Made by a program: the position numbers and the translations under genes
Notes under the pieces: model-generated
What the model was told of the DNA's origin: nothing
What the model saw: only the letters and a program-made list of their open reading frames with translations
Databases searched by the model: none
Source of the DNA: CAZWDL01 sp964632995
GTDB lineage: Bacteria > Bacteroidota > Bacteroidia > Chitinophagales > Saprospiraceae
Reading direction: 5' to 3'
DNA length: 16,893 nucleotides
Assembly (NCBI GenBank): GCA_964632995.1
Contig: CAZWDL010000141.1
Span: 1 to 16,893, forward strand
In this document: positions 13,897-16,893 of the stretch, piece after piece
Numbering within the stretch: the stretch's first letter is position 1
Layout of the letters: each line of letters starts with the position of its first letter

Positions 13897-14934
13897 ATGA
13901 CCCTAAACTTCAAACAAACCTGGAAAACATTCGCCACCCACTACGACGAGCGTTACAAAAACGGCACAGGCGAACAACTCGACTTGCAAAACATCGCCGG
14001 TCGGCCCGGATACTATTACCACCACCCCGCCCTGCGGCCCGGCAACGGTCCCCGAATTCTCTACCATGACGCGTTTACCGAAAACGTGATCGTTCTGACC
14101 CACGGTCTTACCGACAGCCCCCATTACCTGCAGGAGGTAGCGGATTGCTTCTTCGAGGAAGGCTGCAATGTGGTCATGCCGCTCCTGCCGGCCCACGGGC
14201 AAATCCGGCGCAAAAAAGACCTGGAGGATGAACAACTCAGCGAGCACTGGCAAAAAACAATTGACGACAGCGTAGAGGTCGCCAAAATGCTGGGGCAGCG
14301 CGTTTCTCTAGGCGGTTTTTCCACCGGAGGGGCGCTGAGCCTCAACAAGGTTTTGCGAGATAAAGAGAACATCAATGGAGGGATTTTCCTGTTCTCCGGC
14401 GCTCTTTCCATCGGTCGTCTGGCCGATAAGATCGGTGATTTTGAATTTGTCGAGCGCGTGGTCGACCTCTTTTTCGATAGAATCGATATCGGCGAAGAAA
14501 GCCCCGATCCCTACAAATATCCCCACCTGCCCAAAGAATGCGCCTCCGAGCTCGTAGAGATCATCAAAGAAAATAACCACCTGCTGGGAGAACCCTTTGT
14601 CTGCGGCGGCACCGAAGATCATCGTCTGAAGCATCCGGTATTTGCCGCCCACTCGCTGCACGACGCCACCGCAACGATGGAAGGAGTCGCCAACTTTATG
14701 CGCGATTACGTCGCCAGCGGCCTGTTATTCCCTGTGCTCGACTGTGTGCAGCACGCCTCCCTGCCGCTCCGGGAGGCTATCCAGCTCGATCTGAACAAAA
14801 TCAGCGCCCAGGAGAAGGATCCGGCAAAAGTGGAACAGCGCAAAAAGGAATGGGAAATGAATACAGCCGCCAATCCGCAGTTTGACAAGATGATGGCGGC
14901 GGCGATGGCTTTTTTCAAAAAGGTCGTGAAATAA
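13897..14934 (+). CDS. alpha/beta hydrolase, carboxylesterase-like
   Basis: 345 residues. The fold starts at VIVLTHGLTDSPHYLQEVAD (64-83), where HG forms the oxyanion hole. LLPAHGQ follows (97-102 region) as in Est30-type carboxylesterases. The nucleophile elbow is SLGGFSTGG with Ser142. Asp257 (AHSLHDATAT) and His286 (DCVQHASLPL) fit the rest of the triad. About 60 N-terminal residues precede the core, and the C-terminal 50 residues (NKISAQEKDPAKVEQRKK and beyond) form a charged helical tail not needed for catalysis. There is no signal peptide. It is expected to hydrolyse carboxylic esters of unknown kind. It follows the methyltransferase gene and is preceded by a hairpin carrying a Shine-Dalgarno. 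It is the third hydrolase of this fold in the window but is not a close copy of the other two. Confidence 0.86.
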   Translation: MTLNFKQTWKTFATHYDERYKNGTGEQLDLQNIAGRPGYYYHHPALRPGNGPRILYHDAFTENVIVLTHGLTDSPHYLQEVADCFFEEGCNVVMPLLPAHGQIRRKKDLEDEQLSEHWQKTIDDSVEVAKMLGQRVSLGGFSTGGALSLNKVLRDKENINGGIFLFSGALSIGRLADKIGDFEFVERVVDLFFDRIDIGEESPDPYKYPHLPKECASELVEIIKENNHLLGEPFVCGGTEDHRLKHPVFAAHSLHDATATMEGVANFMRDYVASGLLFPVLDCVQHASLPLREAIQLDLNKISAQEKDPAKVEQRKKEWEMNTAANPQFDKMMAAAMAFFKKVVK

Positions 14935-14980
14935 TACAGCTACTCCCGAATTACGGTAAATATCGACGCATTTCGATCAT

Positions 14981-15162
14981 TAGAGTTGTTGCGATAGGGA
15001 AATCGGGTGGGAACTCCGGGGCGAAGCTACAAATCAGAGATTTTTCTTCCAATCAAAGGCTTTTTTGAGGTGAATAGCAGCGCTATTGACCGATGAAAAG
15101 CCGGAGAGTGGGAGAAAAAGATGAATTTTAACCACCTGAGGGCTTCTATCGCAATAACTCTA
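14981..15162. repeat. 182 bp long imperfect palindrome (element B)
   Basis: The outer 17 bases, TAGAGTTGTTGCGATAG (14981-14997), match the reverse complement of 15146-15162 at 16 of 17 positions, the exception being a G-U-type pair. A second inverted pair of about 33 bases flanks the centre (15040-15072 and 15088-15120, roughly two thirds identical, no gaps). The centre is AATAGC-AGC-GCTATT (15073-15087). The left arm has 17 extra bases. The right end abuts the stop codon of the PQQ-dehydrogenase remnant. No gene is inside. Confidence 0.75.
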
Positions 15163-15700
15163 TTATTCAGGCAACGTAAAGGTGAGGATACATCCCCCCG
15201 GATCATCCCGGTCGCCGGTGACGGCGAGCGTGACGTATTGCTTCCCGTCGCACATAAAGACAGCGGGAGTGGCGAAGCCGTTGCCCGGCAGGGAAAACGC
15301 CCAAAGTAAGGCGCCGGTTGACTTATCAGAGGCCCGGAAGGTCTGATCTCTCGTTGCGCTGATGAATACCAGTCCGCCGGCGGTGACGACCGGGCCGCCC
15401 TAAGTGCAAGGAACGAAGTTTTGACGACCGGATACTCCTCTTTGGGAAGGTCTGGCGTCTGATATCTGGTTTCTGACGTCTTTTTGATCCGACAAGATTA
15501 AATTCCCTGTACTTAGTTGTTGGTACCGGTAGGCGGAGCGCCCGCCTGCTGCAGTTCAGGGTGATTGCCCAGGGGGATTTTCCAGGCGTAGTCGCCCGCA
15601 TTCAGATCGATGGCGCTCAGCGTACCCCAGGAAGGATGTTGTTGGAGCCACAGGCATTGAGGAGCAGACAGGCTAAGGCCAGCCAGTTATTTCTTCTCAT
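15163..15700 (-). pseudogene. remnant of a PQQ-dependent glucose-dehydrogenase-type quinoprotein
   Basis: Three pieces on the minus strand form a broken gene. (1) 15700 down to about 15632 encodes the lipoprotein signal MRRNNWLALACLLLNACGSNN, after which the frame meets TGA at 15620. (2) Shifted by one frame, down to 15513, it encodes SWGTLSAIDLNAGDYAWKIP and LGNHPELQQAGAPPTGTNN, then TAA. (3) From 15399 to 15163, 78 codons encode GGPVVTAGGLVFISATRDQT through ATPAVFMCDGKQYVTLAV to LPE and TAA. Pieces 2 and 3 are consecutive blades near the C-terminus of membrane-bound PQQ glucose dehydrogenases (PPTGTxNYGGPVVTAGGL is the family's usual junction). About 500 residues between pieces 1 and 2 are missing. 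Pieces 2 and 3 are split by an insertion at 15400-15516. A functional protein is not possible. Family identification is strong; the order of events is inferred. Confidence 0.85.
15400..15516. mobile_element. MITE-like insertion with inverted ends and TA flanks
   Basis: CTAAGTGCAAGGAA (15400-15413) matches the reverse complement of TTCCCTGTACTTAG (15503-15516) at 12 of 14 positions. The insertion sits exactly between the Asn codon and the Gly-Gly-Pro codons of the PQQ-dehydrogenase remnant. If the TA at 15401-15402 and 15514-15515 is the duplicated target, the element proper is 15403-15513 (111 bp), as expected of IS630/mariner-type non-autonomous elements. The body also holds a stutter of the GACGTCAGA/ATATCAGACG type (about 15445-15481). 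No transposase is inside. Confidence 0.6.
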
Positions 15701-15806
15701 AAATCGCTTGTCGGTGTTTAGGGCAGTTTTTCGAACGAATGGTAACAACAACACTACGGGCTTAATGTAAAAAAAAGTAGAGATTCTTGAACTTTACGTT
15801 TACGAA

Positions 15807-15820
15807 ACCTCTGGGAGTAT
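15807..15820. repeat. left 14 bp direct repeat bracketing element C
   Basis: ACCTCTGGGAGTAT, identical to 16012-16025, in the same orientation. Confidence 0.7.
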
Positions 15821-15821
15821 C

Positions 15822-16006
15822 GATTACCCACAACTTTAGTCGGTACAAACTTCCTCTGTTTTTCTGTTTTTCTGTTCCTCTGTTCTGCGGTTCCGGCCTG
15901 TTTGAAACAGTTTTTCACCTTTTTGTAGACATTCAGAACCGCAGAACAGTAAAACTGACGAACAGATGAACCGTAGAAGTAGCCAAAACCGGACTTATGG
16001 GTAATC
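15822..16006. repeat. 185 bp imperfect palindrome (element C) between 14 bp direct repeats
   Basis: GATTACCCA (15822-15830) pairs perfectly with TGGGTAATC (15998-16006), and CTGTTCTGCGGTTC (15880-15893) pairs perfectly with 15936-15949. Both pairs share one centre, near 15914, and the arms are 72 and 71 bases long. The left arm has a stutter of TTTTTCTG units. The 42-base loop has its own hairpin, CTGTTT-G-AAACAG (15898-15910). No credible gene is inside. The direct repeats outside suggest insertion with target duplication. Confidence 0.7.
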
Positions 16007-16011
16007 AACAC

Positions 16012-16025
16012 ACCTCTGGGAGTAT
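16012..16025. repeat. right 14 bp direct repeat bracketing element C
   Basis: ACCTCTGGGAGTAT, identical to 15807-15820. Confidence 0.7.
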
Positions 16026-16122
16026 TGTAATAGGTAGCCTTGTTGAAATGAGTTTCTTTTTAAAGGCAAAAAATTGAGTTTTAAGAAACCGGGGCTTAAA
16101 TTGCAATATCCCCAATTACTTA

Positions 16123-16142
16123 GAGGCTGTTTCCCAAAACTT
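16123..16142. other. possible insertion-sequence end remnant
   Basis: GAGGCTGTTTCCCAAAACTT resembles the terminal inverted repeats of several IS families (GAGGCTGTxxxAAAA type). It sits directly before an open frame that lacks a start. No second end or transposase was seen nearby, so this is a weak call. Confidence 0.2.
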
Positions 16143-16147
16143 CATAA

Positions 16148-16312
16148 GGCGGCATCATCCAGGAAGAACCCGAGCCCGGCGCGCCGGATATCGGGGTCTG
16201 GGTGGATGAAATCGAACTGGAAGAAGGCTCCACGCCCGTGCCGGAACTGGTCATCGCGCTGGCCTTGTCGAGAGAGACGGCGGCGGCCGCCCGAGAGTTG
16301 ATCCGAAAGTGA
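16148..16312 (+). pseudogene. possible gene fragment, unrecognised
   Basis: A 54-codon open frame from just after a TAA (16145-16147) to TGA at 16310. It has no ATG. The product is acidic with protein-like composition: IIQEEPEPGAPDIGVWVDEI (from residue 3), then ELEEGSTPVPELVIALALSR and a terminal helix TAAAARELIRK. Codon use looks like that of the genes around. I do not recognise the family. It may be the C-terminal stub of a deleted gene, perhaps cut by the IS-like end just upstream, or chance. Confidence 0.25.
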
Positions 16313-16459
16313 GTAGTGGAGGATGTGGCGCGGGAGGAGATAGTCAGGGAGTTCAGTGGACAACTTTAACCGAAAAAGACAAGGAGACTTGGGGAGGCGT
16401 GAATAGAACTAAGACTTTTTTATTTATCCCTCGCGCAAAGCTGGTATGAGTGCAATGGC

Positions 16460-16622
16460 TAAGGGCCCGGCGAAGAATAACTTCCCCATTTGGTGCTGAT
16501 CTTTTGCCGCTGCACTGCGTTGCTCATCACTTGCGTAGCTAGGCTATGCGCGTTCTTCGCGCCTTGTTCAGCGGCAAAATATCTAACCTGAAATGAGGAA
16601 CTTATTTTTCTCCGGCCCCTAA
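16460..16622. repeat. 163 bp imperfect palindrome (element D) next to tRNA-Pro
   Basis: TTTTGCCGCTG (16502-16512) pairs perfectly with CAGCGGCAAAA (16569-16579). The outer arms, 16463-16491 and about 16590-16619, match at roughly 24 of 29 positions (GGGCCCGGCGAAGAATAA against GGGGCCGGAGAAAAATAA read inverted). The central 56 bases hold a small stem GCGTAGC-TAG-GCTATGC. No gene is inside. The spacer 16313-16459 before it shows nothing I can identify. Confidence 0.7.
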
Positions 16623-16625
16623 ATG

Positions 16626-16661
16626 AAAAAAAGCCACCGCGACACCATGCGTCGAGGCGGC
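16626..16661 (-). terminator. rho-independent terminator of tRNA-Pro
   Basis: On the minus strand GCCGCCTCGAC (16661-16651) folds on GTCGCGGTGGC (16643-16633), with one mismatch and one G-U pair. Seven T follow (16632-16626). It starts 13 bases after the tRNA CCA end. Confidence 0.85.
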
Positions 16662-16674
16662 CTTTTGACGGCTT

Positions 16675-16752
16675 TGGTCGGGGTGAGAGGATTTGAACCT
16701 CCGGCCTCGTCGTCCCGAACGACGCGCGCTAACCGGGCTGCGCTACACCCCG
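16675..16752 (-). tRNA. tRNA-Pro, anticodon CGG
   Basis: 75 bases plus an encoded CCA (16675-16677). The acceptor stem CGGGGTG pairs with CACCCCG, and the C1-G72 first pair is characteristic of tRNA-Pro. The D arm is GCGC...GCGC with GGTTA in the loop. The anticodon stem CGTCG/CGACG holds the loop TTCGGGA, giving anticodon CGG for CCG codons. The variable loop is short (AGGCC). The T arm is GGAGG-TTCAAAT-CCTCT, with one non-pairing or G-U-type end. All arms fold. It stands alone between its own promoter and a rho-independent terminator. Confidence 0.95.
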
Positions 16753-16791
16753 AACATATTGTGGTTTCATCCTTTCTTTCAAAGGCGATTG

Positions 16792-16822
16792 CAAAGATAA
16801 ATAAATGCTTTTTTTTATGCAA
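16792..16822 (-). promoter_or_regulatory. Bacteroidota-type promoter of tRNA-Pro
   Basis: On the minus strand TATCTTTG (16799-16792) matches the -7 box TAnnTTTG exactly. TTG (16822-16820) lies 20 bases upstream, the expected -33 spacing. The box is 40 bases before the tRNA 5' end, leaving a short leader to be trimmed. Confidence 0.7.
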
Positions 16823-16893
16823 GTTGTTGGGGGGGGATTACAGGGCAATCGCAAAGTAAGCCCTAACCTGCTAAAATCTTGAAAAGGTACTCG

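Noticed and set aside
13869..14069. 66-codon open frame with an ideal Shine-Dalgarno
   Set aside because: Most of it is the hydrolase gene read in another frame, giving an Arg/Pro-rich product; kept only as a possible translational control point.
15754..16011. 85-codon minus-strand and 60-codon plus-strand frames in element C
   Set aside because: Both translate the stutter units and palindrome arms; no start context or motif supports a gene.
16675..16752. tRNA-Pro as the attachment site of an integrated element
   Set aside because: No second copy of the tRNA 3' end was noticed in the window and no integrase gene is visible.
16623..16859. Open frames on both strands over the tRNA
   Set aside because: They only cross the tRNA, its terminator and its promoter; products are not protein-like.

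Overview
The window looks like part of the chromosome of a marine or environmental Bacteroidota, possibly of the Saprospiria/Lewinella type; that narrower placement is an inference. The signs are: promoters of the TAnnTTTG type (clearest before the tRNA), many short lipoprotein signals ending in Cys, a head-GIN (DUF2807) protein, an ECF sigma factor with a small single-span membrane partner, a lone lysA of the Bacteroidota form, weak or absent Shine-Dalgarno sites, and spacers full of hairpins and short stuttering repeats. Base composition is about half GC.

Layout. 1-2931, minus strand: two alpha/beta hydrolases (the first cut by the window edge) and lysA. 3275-4272, plus: an ECF sigma factor and a putative anti-sigma membrane protein. 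4322-5575, minus: a GNAT acetyltransferase and a family I inorganic pyrophosphatase that carries a lipoprotein signal. 5838-7234, plus: a DUF2807 surface or periplasmic protein and a small lipocalin-like lipoprotein. 7326-8672, minus: a DUF4440/SnoaL-like lipoprotein and a tropinone-reductase-like SDR. 8898-10523, plus: a lipoprotein GH32 fructanase. 10645-13007, minus: a Tat-lipoprotein 'gluconate 2-dehydrogenase subunit 3' followed by a GMC flavoprotein with a Cys motif fitting a 3Fe-4S cluster. 13163-14934, plus: a methyltransferase and a third alpha/beta hydrolase. 16675-16752, minus: tRNA-Pro(CGG) with a promoter and a rho-independent terminator.

The stretch 14935-16674 has no intact gene and is the most unusual part. 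It holds the wreck of a PQQ-dependent glucose-dehydrogenase-type gene: a lipoprotein signal joined out of frame to the penultimate domain, then interrupted by a ~115 bp insertion with inverted ends flanked by TA, then the C-terminal 78 codons. Three separate 160-185 bp imperfect palindromes lie around it, one of them bracketed by a 14 bp direct repeat. A fourth palindrome lies between lysA and the sigma factor gene. These look like non-autonomous mobile or repeat elements and are the best candidates for something undescribed.

Functionally, most recognisable products are predicted to work in the envelope or periplasm (six lipoproteins, one Sec-exported protein, a Tat-exported redox pair). A plausible but unproven link is that the GH32 enzyme frees fructose or glucose outside the cytoplasm and the nearby GMC/subunit 3 pair oxidises a sugar there, while a second periplasmic sugar dehydrogenase (the PQQ type) has been lost. 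I saw no CRISPR array, phage genes, restriction system or recognisable defence system.
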